Assembly: GCA_028727605.1 (NCBI GenBank)
Contig: JAQYOA010000159.1
Coordinates: 1 to 47,459 of the forward strand
Length of the DNA: 47,459 nt
DNA from: Lachnospiraceae bacterium
GTDB lineage: Bacteria; Bacillota; Clostridia; Lachnospirales; Lachnospiraceae
Reading direction: 5' to 3'
The notes beneath the pieces are model-generated. The model made no database searches and was not told where the DNA came from. It saw nothing but the letters and a program-made list of their open reading frames with translations. This document shows, piece by piece, positions 32,979-41,580 of the stretch. The position numbers were made by a program, and so were the translations under genes. Position 1 is the stretch's first letter; every line of letters begins with the position of its first letter.

Positions 32979-35063
32979 TTATTTTGCCAGGAGCATCATG
33001 ATTTTGTTGCTGCGGTTTACGAACTTCGTCATTGCCTCGGGAGAGAGCGGTTTATGGCTGATCATAGCCAGGTCATACAACTGTTCGCAGAAGAGCGGTG
33101 TGTTTTCGTTTTCGCCGTTTTCCAGAATGTATTTCACCAGAGGATGTTTTGCATTCAGAACCAGAGTTTCCTGTCCGCCAAACATATCAGGATCCATGCC
33201 GGTCATGCCGTACATGCGCATCATTTCCTGCATACGACGGTTCTCTTCGGAGAGGGTTACAACTGCAGAAATATTTTCATCCTTCAGATTTTCTACTTTG
33301 ACCGTCAATTCCTTTTTGTCCAGAACTTTGCGGAACAAATCGGTGAGTGTCGTTGTTGCTTCTGTGAGATCTTCGGAAGATTCCTCTTTCATATCGTCGG
33401 TCAGATCTGCATCAATTCTCTGGAATTTTACTTTCTCATTGGTGCGCTCTACATGGGAAATAAATGCGGAATCAATGTTGTGTTTGAGGATGACGGCATC
33501 CATACCCTGGCTGCGGAACATATTGATGTACTGACTCTGCTGGGTCTCGTCTGTCACATAATAAATCGTTGTTTTTTCAGGCTCTTTGCTGTCGCTTTCC
33601 TCTGTATCGGAATCCGTTGTCTCTGCCTCTTTTGTCTCTTCAACGGTCTGTTCAGCTGCCTCTTCCACAGCTTCTTCTTTGCTGTTTTCCTTGATGCAGT
33701 CTTCCAGTGTCAGATATTTGCCGTCAACGTTTTTATACAGGATGTAATCCATCATTTTCTTGGAGAATTTCTCATCCTTGATGCAGCCGTATTTCAGGAA
33801 AGGATTGATGTCATCCCAGTATTTCTCATAAGTTTCACGATCGGTCTTGCACATGCCGGACAGCTTATCTGCAAATTTCTTGGAAATATAATCGGAAATT
33901 TTCTTTACAAAACCGTCATTCTGCAGAGCACTTCTGGATACATTCAGCGGAAGATCCGGGCAGTCAATCACACCTTTTAAGAGCATCAGATATTCCGGAA
34001 TAACTTCTTTGATATTATCTGCGATGAATACCTGATTATTGTACAGTTTGATGGTTCCTTCAATGGAATCGTACTCAGTGTTGATCCGCGGGAAGTACAG
34101 GATACCTTTCAGGTTGAATGGATAATCCATATTCAGATGGATCCAGAACAGCGGTTCACGATAATCATTGAAGACTTTGCGGTAAAATTCCTTGTAATCC
34201 TCATCGCTGCACTCATTCGGATGCTTGGTCCAAAGCGGATGGATATCGCTTAAGGAAACCGGACGTTTGTTGATTTTTACTTTGTCCCTTGCAGGGGATA
34301 CTTCAACCTGTTCCTTGGTGCCGTCTTCGTTTTCCTTTTCTTCGTATTTTGCATCCTCGTGAATGTGCTCAACGACAACGTCATCGTCTTTCAGTTCGCT
34401 TTCATCGATGGTTTCATATTCCTGGGGAGCATTTGCCTTGGACAGGAAAATTTCTACCGGCATAAAGGAGCAGTATTTCTCGATGATTTCGCGAACACGG
34501 TATTCGTTGGCAAATTCCAGACAGTCTTCATTCAGGAAAAGCGTGATCTCGGTTCCGACGGTATTTTTATTTCCTTCGGACATATCATATTCGGTACTGC
34601 CGTCACATTCCCAGTGCACCGGAGCAGCTCCTTCTTTGTAGGAGAGGGTATCGATGTGTACGTTGTCAGCTACCATAAAAGCAGAATAGAAACCAAGTCC
34701 GAAATGACCGATCATCTGATCTGCATTTGTCTTATCTTTGTATTTTTCGAGGAATTCGGTAGCACCGGAGAAAGCGATCTGGGTGATATATTCCTCCACC
34801 TCATCTGCAGTCATTCCGATACCGTTATCGATAAATTTCAGAGTTTTCTCCTCCGGATTTACGATCACAGAAACGGCCGGTTTATAGTCTTCCGGAAGGG
34901 AATATTCACCCATTCCGTCCAGCTTTTCCAGTTTGGTGATGGCATCACATCCGTTGGAAACAAGCTCACGAACGAAAATGTCGTGATCGGAATACATCCA
35001 TTTTTTGATAATCGGGAAAATGTTATCGCTGTTGATAGAAAGATTACCATGTTTTGCTGCCAT
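32979..35063 (-). CDS. htpG: Chaperone HtpG (Hsp90 family)
   Basis: 694 residues. ATP-dependent cytosolic chaperone. N-terminal GHKL ATPase: LVSNGCDAITKLEKL, FIDNGIGMTADEVEEYI, HFGLGFYSAFMVAD. The middle domain is clear (LNMDYPFNLKGILYFPRIN, NVSRSALQND). An acidic insert (about 515-545, rich in E, D, S and T) lies in the middle-to-C-terminal part, and the C-terminal dimerisation domain ends the protein. ATG 35063 gives the canonical N-terminus MAAKHGNLSINSDN; the frame stays open to 35222 but that runs through the promoter and CIRCE region. Confidence 0.95.
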   Translation of the reverse strand: MAAKHGNLSINSDNIFPIIKKWMYSDHDIFVRELVSNGCDAITKLEKLDGMGEYSLPEDYKPAVSVIVNPEEKTLKFIDNGIGMTADEVEEYITQIAFSGATEFLEKYKDKTNADQMIGHFGLGFYSAFMVADNVHIDTLSYKEGAAPVHWECDGSTEYDMSEGNKNTVGTEITLFLNEDCLEFANEYRVREIIEKYCSFMPVEIFLSKANAPQEYETIDESELKDDDVVVEHIHEDAKYEEKENEDGTKEQVEVSPARDKVKINKRPVSLSDIHPLWTKHPNECSDEDYKEFYRKVFNDYREPLFWIHLNMDYPFNLKGILYFPRINTEYDSIEGTIKLYNNQVFIADNIKEVIPEYLMLLKGVIDCPDLPLNVSRSALQNDGFVKKISDYISKKFADKLSGMCKTDRETYEKYWDDINPFLKYGCIKDEKFSKKMMDYILYKNVDGKYLTLEDCIKENSKEEAVEEAAEQTVEETKEAETTDSDTEESDSKEPEKTTIYYVTDETQQSQYINMFRSQGMDAVILKHNIDSAFISHVERTNEKVKFQRIDADLTDDMKEESSEDLTEATTTLTDLFRKVLDKKELTVKVENLKDENISAVVTLSEENRRMQEMMRMYGMTGMDPDMFGGQETLVLNAKHPLVKYILENGENENTPLFCEQLYDLAMISHKPLSPEAMTKFVNRSNKIMMLLAK

Positions 35064-35175
35064 GATAAATACACACTCCTTTTCTTTGATTTTTCTATGA
35101 AATCTGGTTGATATTCTGGGGTCAAACCTCTTCGGGAAAAGCGCTGTGAAAAAGCGGCTTTTCGATCTAACAGTT

Positions 35176-35204
35176 ATAGTAATACTGGCACAGAGAAAAG
35201 TCAA
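35176..35204 (-). promoter_or_regulatory. Predicted promoter of htpG
   Basis: Minus strand: TTGACT (35204-35199), 17 nt, TACTAT (35181-35176). It starts 7 nt downstream of the CIRCE element and would give a leader of about 105 nt. Confidence 0.65.
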
Positions 35205-35211
35205 GAAAAAA

Positions 35212-35238
35212 TTAGCACTCATTTTTGATGAGTGCTAA
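35212..35238 (-). promoter_or_regulatory. CIRCE operator (HrcA binding site) upstream of htpG
   Basis: TTAGCACTC-N9-GAGTGCTAA, a perfect match to the consensus and spacing. HrcA represses heat-shock operons through this site. It normally lies between promoter and start; here it abuts the upstream edge of the best htpG promoter. On the minus strand it is followed by six T, so the same element can fold into a terminator for the pepP-eutH transcript that comes from upstream. Confidence 0.95.
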
Positions 35239-35282
35239 CAAAATGCGTGAAAAGCTTGATTTTATTGGGTTTTTGACGATTT

Positions 35283-36344
35283 CTAAACTTTTTGTAAAAT
35301 CAAAGCCGCCGCAGCTCCGGCAATTCCGCCAATCAGTTTCGTCAAAAAAAGCGGTGCCGCAAAGGAGGGATCTACGCCAAAGGTGAATCCCATATGAGCA
35401 GCCAGTGCGGAAGTGGAGCAGACAAGGCAGGCTGCATTTACCACCTTGCCTTTGGGATCCATATCCTTGAACATTGCGAGAACCGGAATGGGACTCACAA
35501 ATCCGATGAGAAGTCCGGCAGAGCTGCTGCTGTTCATTGCAGTCTTTTCTCCGATCCAGGAAAGGGGCTTTTGAAGAAGTCTCTGGAGAATTTCCGCAGC
35601 CGGAAGACTTCCAAGGAGAACAATTCCGATGGAAGATACAACAGTCATGGCATCCTCGAGAGGAGAAAGTTCCGGAAGGAGAGAAATACCGGTCATGTAA
35701 CCAAATGCGCCTGCGGTGAGTCCGATTGTCGTCAGGATTCGAATCAATCCGGCAAATACAGAAAAACCATGGATTGTCTGATCCGGAAATTTCCGGATTC
35801 CTGTCATAAGGAGAAGAGAGAGGAGGCAAATGGGATGACTCTGAAAAATCAGTGTCCGGAGGGAAAGATGACAGAAAAGCCCTCCTACAAGGAGAGCCGC
35901 CGGCATCGCGCCAAGACCGATCAGGATTCCGCGGGAAAAACAAGGGCGATCCTCCTTTGCGAGCATTCCCATTCCAACCGGGATGGTAAATGTGACAGTG
36001 CATCCAAAGGTGGCTGCCACGACAAGACCTGCATATCTGCCAAGGGATGATCCTTCTGAGAGCTGTACGGCGAGCTGATAACCGCCCATATCAATTGCCA
36101 GCAAACCGCCAAGCATGGCAGGATCCAGTCCGATCCTGCCGCAAAAAGGGACGACCGCCAGATTAAGAGCATGGGAAAGCAGCGGTATCAGACAGATGAT
36201 GCCTGCCATGGAAAGGGCTGTCGGACCGAGCAGCTGAAAGCCCTCCTCAAAACGCTGTCCAAGTCCAAGACGATTTCCGGCAATCCGGTCGATTCCGCCG
36301 ATGAGAGCGCCTGCGGCGATGATCCACATTAAAATCGCATCCAT
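35283..36344 (-). CDS. eutH: EutH-family ethanolamine permease-like protein
   Basis: 353 residues, about ten membrane helices. Family pattern: MDAILMWIIAAGALIGGIDRIAGNRLGLGQRFEEGFQLLGPTALSMAGIICLIPLL, then LDPAMLGGLLAIDMGGYQLA, ATFGCTVTFTIPVGMGML and AACLVCSTSALAAHMGFTFGVDPS. EutH of eut operons facilitates ethanolamine entry. No other eut gene or microcompartment protein is nearby, so it is an orphan. ATG 36344 follows AGAGGTAAGG, which overlaps the end of the pepP gene; the two are one operon. The in-frame region to 36419 lies inside pepP. Confidence 0.9.
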   Translation of the reverse strand: MDAILMWIIAAGALIGGIDRIAGNRLGLGQRFEEGFQLLGPTALSMAGIICLIPLLSHALNLAVVPFCGRIGLDPAMLGGLLAIDMGGYQLAVQLSEGSSLGRYAGLVVAATFGCTVTFTIPVGMGMLAKEDRPCFSRGILIGLGAMPAALLVGGLFCHLSLRTLIFQSHPICLLSLLLMTGIRKFPDQTIHGFSVFAGLIRILTTIGLTAGAFGYMTGISLLPELSPLEDAMTVVSSIGIVLLGSLPAAEILQRLLQKPLSWIGEKTAMNSSSSAGLLIGFVSPIPVLAMFKDMDPKGKVVNAACLVCSTSALAAHMGFTFGVDPSFAAPLFLTKLIGGIAGAAAALILQKV

Positions 36345-36351
36345 ACAGGCC

Positions 36352-37599
36352 TTACCTCTTGCCCATGAAAGCTTCAATATCTTCCACGGTTCTCGGAATT
36401 GCTGCAGAGAGATTTTCACATCCGTTTTCTGTCACAAGACAGTTATCTTCCAGACGGAATCCAATTCCCCATTCTTCGTGATAAATTCCAACGTCAATGC
36501 AAAATACCATGCCCGGAGAGATGGTTTCCGGAAGAAGAATGGCATCGTGGACGTCAAAACCGATATGGTGTGCACCGCCGTGCCACATGTAGGTTCCGAT
36601 CTCATCGAAAGAGTCGAGAACACCGGCATCTTTCAGACGTTCATAATTATACCGTCGAATTGTCGCATCCACATCCGCCATTTTCATGCCGGGGCGAATG
36701 ATGGAAAACATATAATCTGAGGTGGCAAGGGCACAGTTAAAAAGAAGCTTTTGACGGTCACTGAACCGCCCGTTGCAGGGCCAGGCTCTGGAGACGTCTG
36801 TGATCAGATTGTTGTAGGTGGCACCTACATCGTTCAGTACCATGTCCCCGTCTTTGGCCTGACCGGTGTATTCATAATAGTGGATGCAGAAGTTGTTTTC
36901 TCCTGCGGAAATAATGGAAGGAAACCCGGGGCCCTGGGGACCAAACTGGCCAATTGCCCGGTCAAATTCCGCTTTATACTGATATTCATACATTCCCGGC
37001 CTGGAAGAGCGCATCATGGCAAGAATTCCCTCCCGTGTAATCTTTTCTGCTTCCCGCAGGGCATCGATTTCGCAGGGCTGCTTGATTGTGCGGAGCGCCC
37101 GGATCCGTGTGTTGGCATTTCCGATGGAAAGAAAAGGATATTCTTTCTGTGCCTTTTTCAGGCAGAGCTGTGCGGGACGATCCCGGTCAGAGGGCTCACA
37201 GCGATAGAGATCCAGATAAAGGGAATCATAATTGCCGCTTGTGGCAAGCCGATGCAGATCTGATTCGAAGGAAGTTACATAACGGATATCCTGTATTCCT
37301 GACAGTTCTTCTGCCTTTGAGGGACGGATTCGTTTCCCGGTCCACCGTTCCGCCATTGCATCCGGCGGGAGAATATAGAGGCGCTCCCAAACAGAGTCAT
37401 CGGAATCCTTTGCGGCAAGAAGGATCGCTTCTTTGCACTCCAGACCGGTGAGATAGACGAAATTGCGGTCGGCAAAAAACGGATAAAATTCATCGTTGGT
37501 TTTGCGGACTTCCACGCCGGAAAAGATTGCCGTCAGAGAACCGGACGGCAGAGAAGCGTAAAGGCGTGAACGGACGTTTTTGTGAAAATCAGCATTCAT
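36352..37599 (-). CDS. pepP: Xaa-Pro aminopeptidase (aminopeptidase P family)
   Basis: 415 residues. Cuts N-terminal residues next to proline; cytosolic, two Mn ions. The N-terminal AMP_N domain (LTAIFSGVEVRKTNDEFYPFFADRNFVYLTGL) is followed by the pita-bread catalytic domain. Metal ligands are in MVLNDVGATYNNLITDVSRAWP (two Asp), in HGGAHHIGFDVHD (His), and in the C-terminal Glu pair of FCIDVGIYHEEWGIGFRLEDN. The start follows AGGAGATTTTAAAA. First gene of the pepP-eutH unit with a promoter and leader hairpin. Confidence 0.93.
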   Translation of the reverse strand: MNADFHKNVRSRLYASLPSGSLTAIFSGVEVRKTNDEFYPFFADRNFVYLTGLECKEAILLAAKDSDDSVWERLYILPPDAMAERWTGKRIRPSKAEELSGIQDIRYVTSFESDLHRLATSGNYDSLYLDLYRCEPSDRDRPAQLCLKKAQKEYPFLSIGNANTRIRALRTIKQPCEIDALREAEKITREGILAMMRSSRPGMYEYQYKAEFDRAIGQFGPQGPGFPSIISAGENNFCIHYYEYTGQAKDGDMVLNDVGATYNNLITDVSRAWPCNGRFSDRQKLLFNCALATSDYMFSIIRPGMKMADVDATIRRYNYERLKDAGVLDSFDEIGTYMWHGGAHHIGFDVHDAILLPETISPGMVFCIDVGIYHEEWGIGFRLEDNCLVTENGCENLSAAIPRTVEDIEAFMGKR

Positions 37600-37621
37600 T
37601 TTTAAAATCTCCTGTGGTATG

Positions 37622-37716
37622 ATGAGTCAAGGGATAGATGGACTTTCGGGCCGTTTACCCATCGACTCATATGATATTTACAACAAGATTATAGTCACGG
37701 CGGGAAGTCAAGTCAA
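37622..37716 (-). promoter_or_regulatory. Promoter and leader stem-loop of pepP-eutH
   Basis: Minus strand: TTGACT (37716-37711), 17 nt, TATAAT (37693-37688). In the leader, ATGAGTC (37670-37664 on the minus strand) pairs with GACTCAT (37628-37622), and an inner GATGG/CCATC pair stacks on it. The hairpin ends about 20 nt before the start codon and has no T-run, so it is not a terminator. Confidence 0.7.
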
Positions 37717-37740
37717 GAAAGGATAGGAGCGTATTTGGGG

Positions 37741-38265
37741 ATGATTTACGAAAAGGATCAGGATATTCTGATAAGAAATATGGAAGAGCCGGATGCCGCC
37801 GTTTTTTGCGCCGAAGAGATTGCGCAGGGATGGCATCAGACAGAGGAGAAGTATCGGATGCGTCTGATGGATCAGGCCTGCGGAAAGTCCATTGCACTGA
37901 CAGCGGAATATAAGGGACAGGCTGCAGGCTATATCAATGTATACAAGAACGCGGACTGCGGGCCGTTTGCAAATCAGGGTTACTGCGAAATTGTTGATTT
38001 CGGCGTGCTGGAAAAATATCGCTGCCGGGGGATCGGAACGAGGCTTATGGATCTGGCAGAGAAGCTGGCGGGAGAGTATGCGGATGTTGTATATCTTGCT
38101 GTCGGGCTGCATGAAGGATACGGAAGTGCTCAGAGGATGTACTGCAAAAGAGGCTACCTTCCGGACGGCTCGGGCGTATGGTACGGGAATGAGCCTGCAA
38201 AACCATACCAGATGTACTGCAACGATGACGATTTGATTTTGTATCTTTCGAAAAGACTGAGATAA
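37741..38265 (+). CDS. GNAT-family N-acetyltransferase
   Basis: 174 residues. Core EIVDFGVLEKYRCRGIGTRLMDLAEKLAGEYADVVYLAVGLHEGYGSAQRMYCKRGYLPDGSG, with the acetyl-CoA loop RCRGIGT and the YxxxGF-type end as CKRGYLP. Target unknown. ATG 37741 is preferred; TTG 37735 two codons upstream is closer to the AGGAG site at 37725 and cannot be excluded. Single gene divergent from pepP. Confidence 0.9.
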   Translation: MIYEKDQDILIRNMEEPDAAVFCAEEIAQGWHQTEEKYRMRLMDQACGKSIALTAEYKGQAAGYINVYKNADCGPFANQGYCEIVDFGVLEKYRCRGIGTRLMDLAEKLAGEYADVVYLAVGLHEGYGSAQRMYCKRGYLPDGSGVWYGNEPAKPYQMYCNDDDLILYLSKRLR

Positions 38266-38273
38266 TGACAGAG

Positions 38274-38310
38274 AAAATCCCGGGGAAAGAAGAGTTCCCC
38301 GGGATTTTTT
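38274..38310 (+). terminator. Bidirectional terminator after the GNAT gene
   Basis: AAAATCCCGGGGAA / TTCCCCGGGATTTT perfect 14-bp stem with T-run. Its right end touches the stop codon of the converging DUF5721 gene. Confidence 0.92.
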
Positions 38311-38812
38311 AGAGTTCCTCAAAGGAGATTTCCTGTTTCAGGAGAAATTTTCTGACAGCGTCGTCGAATGCCCGATCCAGAGATTTGTCCATGGTGAACA
38401 GTTTCAGAGAAGTACCGGTGGTCAGCAGAAGCTGTTCCCCATTGTACTGAAAGTTCAGGAAGAGACCGAAAATCTGTTCCGGATCGAAGGAAAGTTCATA
38501 ATCTGCAATCAGTTTTTCACAATTTTTTTCGGGCAGCTGAAATACGATTTTAAACTGCAGCGGGGTGCGTTTCCCTTTTATAACAGAATAGCAGAATTTT
38601 TTTACATCCAGCCAGAGAAGCTGTGTCCGTCCTCGTGTGTTCAGCTCTCCGGCTGTTTCTTTATCAAAAAAATCCAGGTGAAAGCTTCCGTCGATCGTGA
38701 AGGTTGTAAAGGTTGTAATGGATGTTTCAGATACCGGGAATCGATCAAAGGTTTCCGTGCACAGAAGACGGTTCATAAAGTTTTTGAGTTGGGTGATCCG
38801 AAGTACAATCAT
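38309..38812 (-). CDS. DUF5721-like protein of unknown function
   Basis: 167 residues, soluble, no membrane segment. N-terminal MIVLRITQLKNFMNRLLCTETFDRFPVSETSITTFTTFTIDGSFH and the pattern LLWLDVKKFCYSVIKGKRTPLQFKIVFQLP and FLNFQYNGEQLLLTTGTSLKLFTMDKSLDRAFDD match what I recall of DUF5721, found in Lachnospiraceae. No function is known. It follows corA after 6 nt in the same direction and is probably co-transcribed. Confidence 0.78.
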   Translation of the reverse strand: MIVLRITQLKNFMNRLLCTETFDRFPVSETSITTFTTFTIDGSFHLDFFDKETAGELNTRGRTQLLWLDVKKFCYSVIKGKRTPLQFKIVFQLPEKNCEKLIADYELSFDPEQIFGLFLNFQYNGEQLLLTTGTSLKLFTMDKSLDRAFDDAVRKFLLKQEISFEEL

Positions 38813-38818
38813 GGAGGA

Positions 38819-39739
38819 TTAAAACCAGCCTTTCTTCTTAAAATACCAGATCTCCAGGGCGACAATCAGAACGCATACCCCGATGAGAATAAAATAGGCA
38901 TACGGAGCGGCAAGCTCCGGCATATTTACAAAGTTCATTCCGTACCAGCCTGCAATCAGCGACAGCGGGAAGAAGATCGTAGAGACAACCGTAAGAATCC
39001 GCATGGTTTCATTCTGGCGGAGGTCAAGCTGTTCCTGATGCATCTCACGAATCTGAAGGGCATACTCCCGGAGCATCTGCGTATGGTCATATAGTCTGCT
39101 TACGCGGCCTGCAAGGCGGTTAAAGTGTCTGCCAAAATCCGGAGGAAACAGACCATTTTCATTTTCTGACAGAATTTCACAGAGATCCATCATCTGCTGA
39201 TAATAGGAATGAAAGACCAGAAGTTCTCTCCGACCGGTAAGTACCGTGTTTTTCAATTCCCGGGGAAGCGTATCCATCAGGGAATCTTCCATGACGGAAA
39301 GACGTTTTTCAAAATTCTGAAGATATACCATATCATTCTGAATCAGAGACTCCAGAAAGGAAAAGAAAAAATGAAAAAGATCCCGGGCATCCAGAGGATC
39401 TTCCGGAAAAAGCAGGGAGGTGAGTTTTGCTTGCTGCTCTTCCCCGGCGATAAAAATCAAACGCGTCTTTTGAAAATAATAGGCAATCTTCAGGCTGCTG
39501 TGAAGAGGATCTGTTTTGTCGGGAACGACCAGAGTTCCAAGTGTGCATTCGGCCAGAGCTTCCGCTTTGCAGTATTGAATGGTTTCCGGAAAAAGAGAAT
39601 GGTTCAGAATCCGAAAACCCGGAGCCTCAATAAGTATAGGAACAGCTTCTGTCGGAGTGACAAGTTCAACCAGAGGCAGATCACCGGAAGCTGCATCACT
39701 GGAAAAGAGAGTTAAAGTGCCATTTAACCGGTAACGCAT
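38819..39739 (-). CDS. CorA-family divalent cation transporter
   Basis: 306 residues. A large N-terminal cytosolic domain (1-240) with a long helix (FEKRLSVMEDSLM...LRQNETMRILTVVS), then two C-terminal membrane helices. The signature GMN is present in IAGWYGMNFVNMP between the helices. Transports Mg2+ or Co2+, or in relatives exports them. The final residues KKKGWF are the usual basic end. Co-transcribed with the DUF5721 gene. The start has AGGAGGAACTCT upstream. Confidence 0.93.
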   Translation of the reverse strand: MRYRLNGTLTLFSSDAASGDLPLVELVTPTEAVPILIEAPGFRILNHSLFPETIQYCKAEALAECTLGTLVVPDKTDPLHSSLKIAYYFQKTRLIFIAGEEQQAKLTSLLFPEDPLDARDLFHFFFSFLESLIQNDMVYLQNFEKRLSVMEDSLMDTLPRELKNTVLTGRRELLVFHSYYQQMMDLCEILSENENGLFPPDFGRHFNRLAGRVSRLYDHTQMLREYALQIREMHQEQLDLRQNETMRILTVVSTIFFPLSLIAGWYGMNFVNMPELAAPYAYFILIGVCVLIVALEIWYFKKKGWF

Positions 39740-39840
39740 AGAGTTCCTCCTGTTTCGTCAGGTGTGTTTTCTGTCGGGTATACAATTACTTTCCAGGATA
39801 GTATAGCGCAAAACAGGAAAAAAAGACAGTGAAAAAAGTT

Positions 39841-39869
39841 TTGCAAATCATGTAAGAATATGTTATCAT
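39841..39869 (+). promoter_or_regulatory. Predicted promoter of the degV gene
   Basis: TTGCAA (39841-39846), 17 nt, TATCAT (39864-39869). The leader to the start is about 120 nt and includes a small ACAAG-CGGT-CTTGT stem near 39915; otherwise nothing is recognised in 39740-39994. Confidence 0.55.
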
Positions 39870-39994
39870 AGTATCTAGTAATTAAAACTACATGATAAAA
39901 TGACGGAAATCCTGACAAGCGGTCTTGTAAGAGACTTAAGCCGGAATTGAAAAATACAAGCTTTGGTAAAGCATGATAATATGGAGGTATTGAT

Positions 39995-40834
39995 ATGAGT
40001 TTTCGAATTGTGGTTGACAGCTGCTGTGAGCTGACTGAGGAAATGAAGAACGATCCAAGAGTTGTAGTGGCGCCTCTGACGCTGGAAGTGGGAGGAGAAA
40101 CCATCCTGGATGATGAAACCTTTGATCAGAAATCATTCCTGCAGAAAGTGGCCAACTGTCCGGAATGTCCGAAATCCGCATGTCCTTCTCCGGAATACTT
40201 CCAGAAAGCGTTTCAGGAGGGCGGTGAACGCTGCTACGCGATAACGCTCTCGGCAGAACTGAGCGGTTCCTACAACAGTGCGGTGCTTGGAAAAAATCTT
40301 GCATTGGAAGAGGATGAAAATAAAAAAATACACGTGTTTAATTCGAGAAGTGCTTCTGTCGGCGAGACCCTGATTGCAAAGAAGATTTTGGAATGTGAAG
40401 AGGCCGGGATGGAATTTGAACAGCTGGTGGAGACGGTAGAATCCTATATTGACGGTCAGCATACTTATTTTGTTCTGGAAAATCTGGAGACGCTGAGAAA
40501 GAACGGCCGTCTGTCAACGGTAAAGGCACTTGTGGCATCTGCGTTAAAGATTAAACCGGTGATGGGATCTACGCCGGAAGGAACAATTATTCAGCTGGAT
40601 CAGGCCAGAGGAATCAATAAGGCCCTCATGAAGATGGTGGATTATATTGCAGCGGAGGCGAAAGAGGCAGAGCAGAAAACGCTGGCAATTTCTCACTGCA
40701 ACTGTCCGGAGCGTGCAGAGATGGTGAAGGAAGCACTTATGGAGAAAATACCGGCGAAAGATGTCTTTGTACTGGATACGCGCGGGGTCAGCACAATGTA
40801 CGCAAATGATGGAGGAATTATCGTCGTTCTGTAA
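39995..40834 (+). CDS. DegV-family fatty-acid-binding protein
   Basis: 279 residues. FakB/DegV proteins hold a fatty acid and present it to the FakA kinase. Key features: the N-terminal VVDSCCELTEEM (usually DSxxD), the YAITLSAELSGSYNSA loop with the phosphate-binding serine region, NSRSASVGETLIAKKI, and the conserved FVLENLETLRKNGRLS. The C-terminal domain ends RGVSTMYANDGGIIVV. The fatty acid and the FakA partner are not seen here. Start follows ATGGAGGTATTGAT. Confidence 0.9.
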   Translation: MSFRIVVDSCCELTEEMKNDPRVVVAPLTLEVGGETILDDETFDQKSFLQKVANCPECPKSACPSPEYFQKAFQEGGERCYAITLSAELSGSYNSAVLGKNLALEEDENKKIHVFNSRSASVGETLIAKKILECEEAGMEFEQLVETVESYIDGQHTYFVLENLETLRKNGRLSTVKALVASALKIKPVMGSTPEGTIIQLDQARGINKALMKMVDYIAAEAKEAEQKTLAISHCNCPERAEMVKEALMEKIPAKDVFVLDTRGVSTMYANDGGIIVVL

Positions 40835-40940
40835 AAAAGACTTTTATTTCAGGCACAAGTGTAGTATAATTTGATGTATGTTCCGGTTATTCTGGGGGAG
40901 AAATCCGGAAAATCAGGAAAAGAATCAAAGGAGAATTGAC

Positions 40941-41213
40941 ATGAGCCAGGAAAAAGTTGACCGTTATAAGAAAGAAAAGGCAAATCGTCAGAAAATTATG
41001 AGACGCGAAAAGTGGATGCTGCGTCTGGAAATTACTGTTGCAGCTGTGGTACTCGTACTGCTGATCGGCTGGTTTTCTTTAGCTGTTTACAAAAATACAC
41101 AGGCGGAAAAAGCAAGCAATCAGACGGCGGAGACAACAGTTCTGGATGTGACAGAGATTCAGAGCTTTTTGTCGGAGGTTACATCCGGGGATTCAGAGGC
41201 TGAGGAAGAGTAA
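40941..41213 (+). CDS. Small single-pass membrane protein of unknown function
   Basis: 90 residues. Basic N-terminal helix (KVDRYKKEKANRQKIMRREKWMLR), one membrane segment (ITVAAVVLVLLIGWFSLAVY), then an extracytoplasmic acidic, Thr/Ser-rich tail ending GDSEAEEE. The positive-inside rule puts the N-terminus in the cytosol. ATG 40941 follows AAAGGAGAATTGAC; the frame is open to 40878 without a site. Family not recognised. Confidence 0.78.
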   Translation: MSQEKVDRYKKEKANRQKIMRREKWMLRLEITVAAVVLVLLIGWFSLAVYKNTQAEKASNQTAETTVLDVTEIQSFLSEVTSGDSEAEEE

Positions 41214-41233
41214 GCTGCAAAAAGTAAGCTGCG

Positions 41234-41282
41234 AAAAATAAACCGGAGGACAGATTTTCATCTGTCCTCCGGTTTATTTTTT
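41234..41282 (+). terminator. Bidirectional terminator between the small membrane protein and csp genes
   Basis: A perfect 20-bp stem (arms 41235-41254 and 41261-41280) with a 6-nt loop, A-run before and T-run after. Confidence 0.95.
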
Positions 41283-41299
41283 CGGATCATCGATAGGTC

Positions 41300-41500
41300 T
41301 TAGCATTTAACAACGTTGGAAGCCTGCATTCCGCGAGCACCCTCGGTCAGATCATAGGTAACGGCCTGACCCTCATCAAGAGTCTTGAAGCCTTCGCCCT
41401 GGATAGCTGAGAAATGAACGAATACATCATTTCCGTCTTCGCCAGTGATGAAACCATAGCCCTTCTCTGCGTTAAACCATTTCACTGTTCCCTTGTTCAT
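41300..41500 (-). CDS. Cold-shock protein, CspA family
   Basis: 66 residues, the standard five-strand OB fold. RNP1 KGYGFITG and RNP2 VFVHFSAI are both present, as is the N-terminal [14 protein letters not shown]. Binds single-stranded RNA and DNA and melts RNA structure. The C-terminus [13 protein letters not shown] ends in a cysteine where EVEV/KAANV-type ends are usual. It has a long leader with strong secondary structure. Start follows GGAGG with 9 nt spacing. Confidence 0.95.
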   Translation of the reverse strand: MNKGTVKWFNAEKGYGFITGEDGNDVFVHFSAIQGEGFKTLDEGQAVTYDLTEGARGMQASNVVKC

Positions 41501-41580
41501 TGTAACGTTACCTCCATAAATAAAATAAGCGTGATGCGGGATAGCTTTTGCTCCCCCATAAGCGAGTGAAGATTAAAAAA

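Noticed and set aside
35064-35222. N-terminal extension of htpG
   Set aside because: It would be encoded by the promoter region next to CIRCE and is absent from the Hsp90 family.
37708-38322. Minus-strand frame of 204 codons over the GNAT gene
   Set aside because: Overlaps a clear GNAT protein with good start and runs through its terminator.
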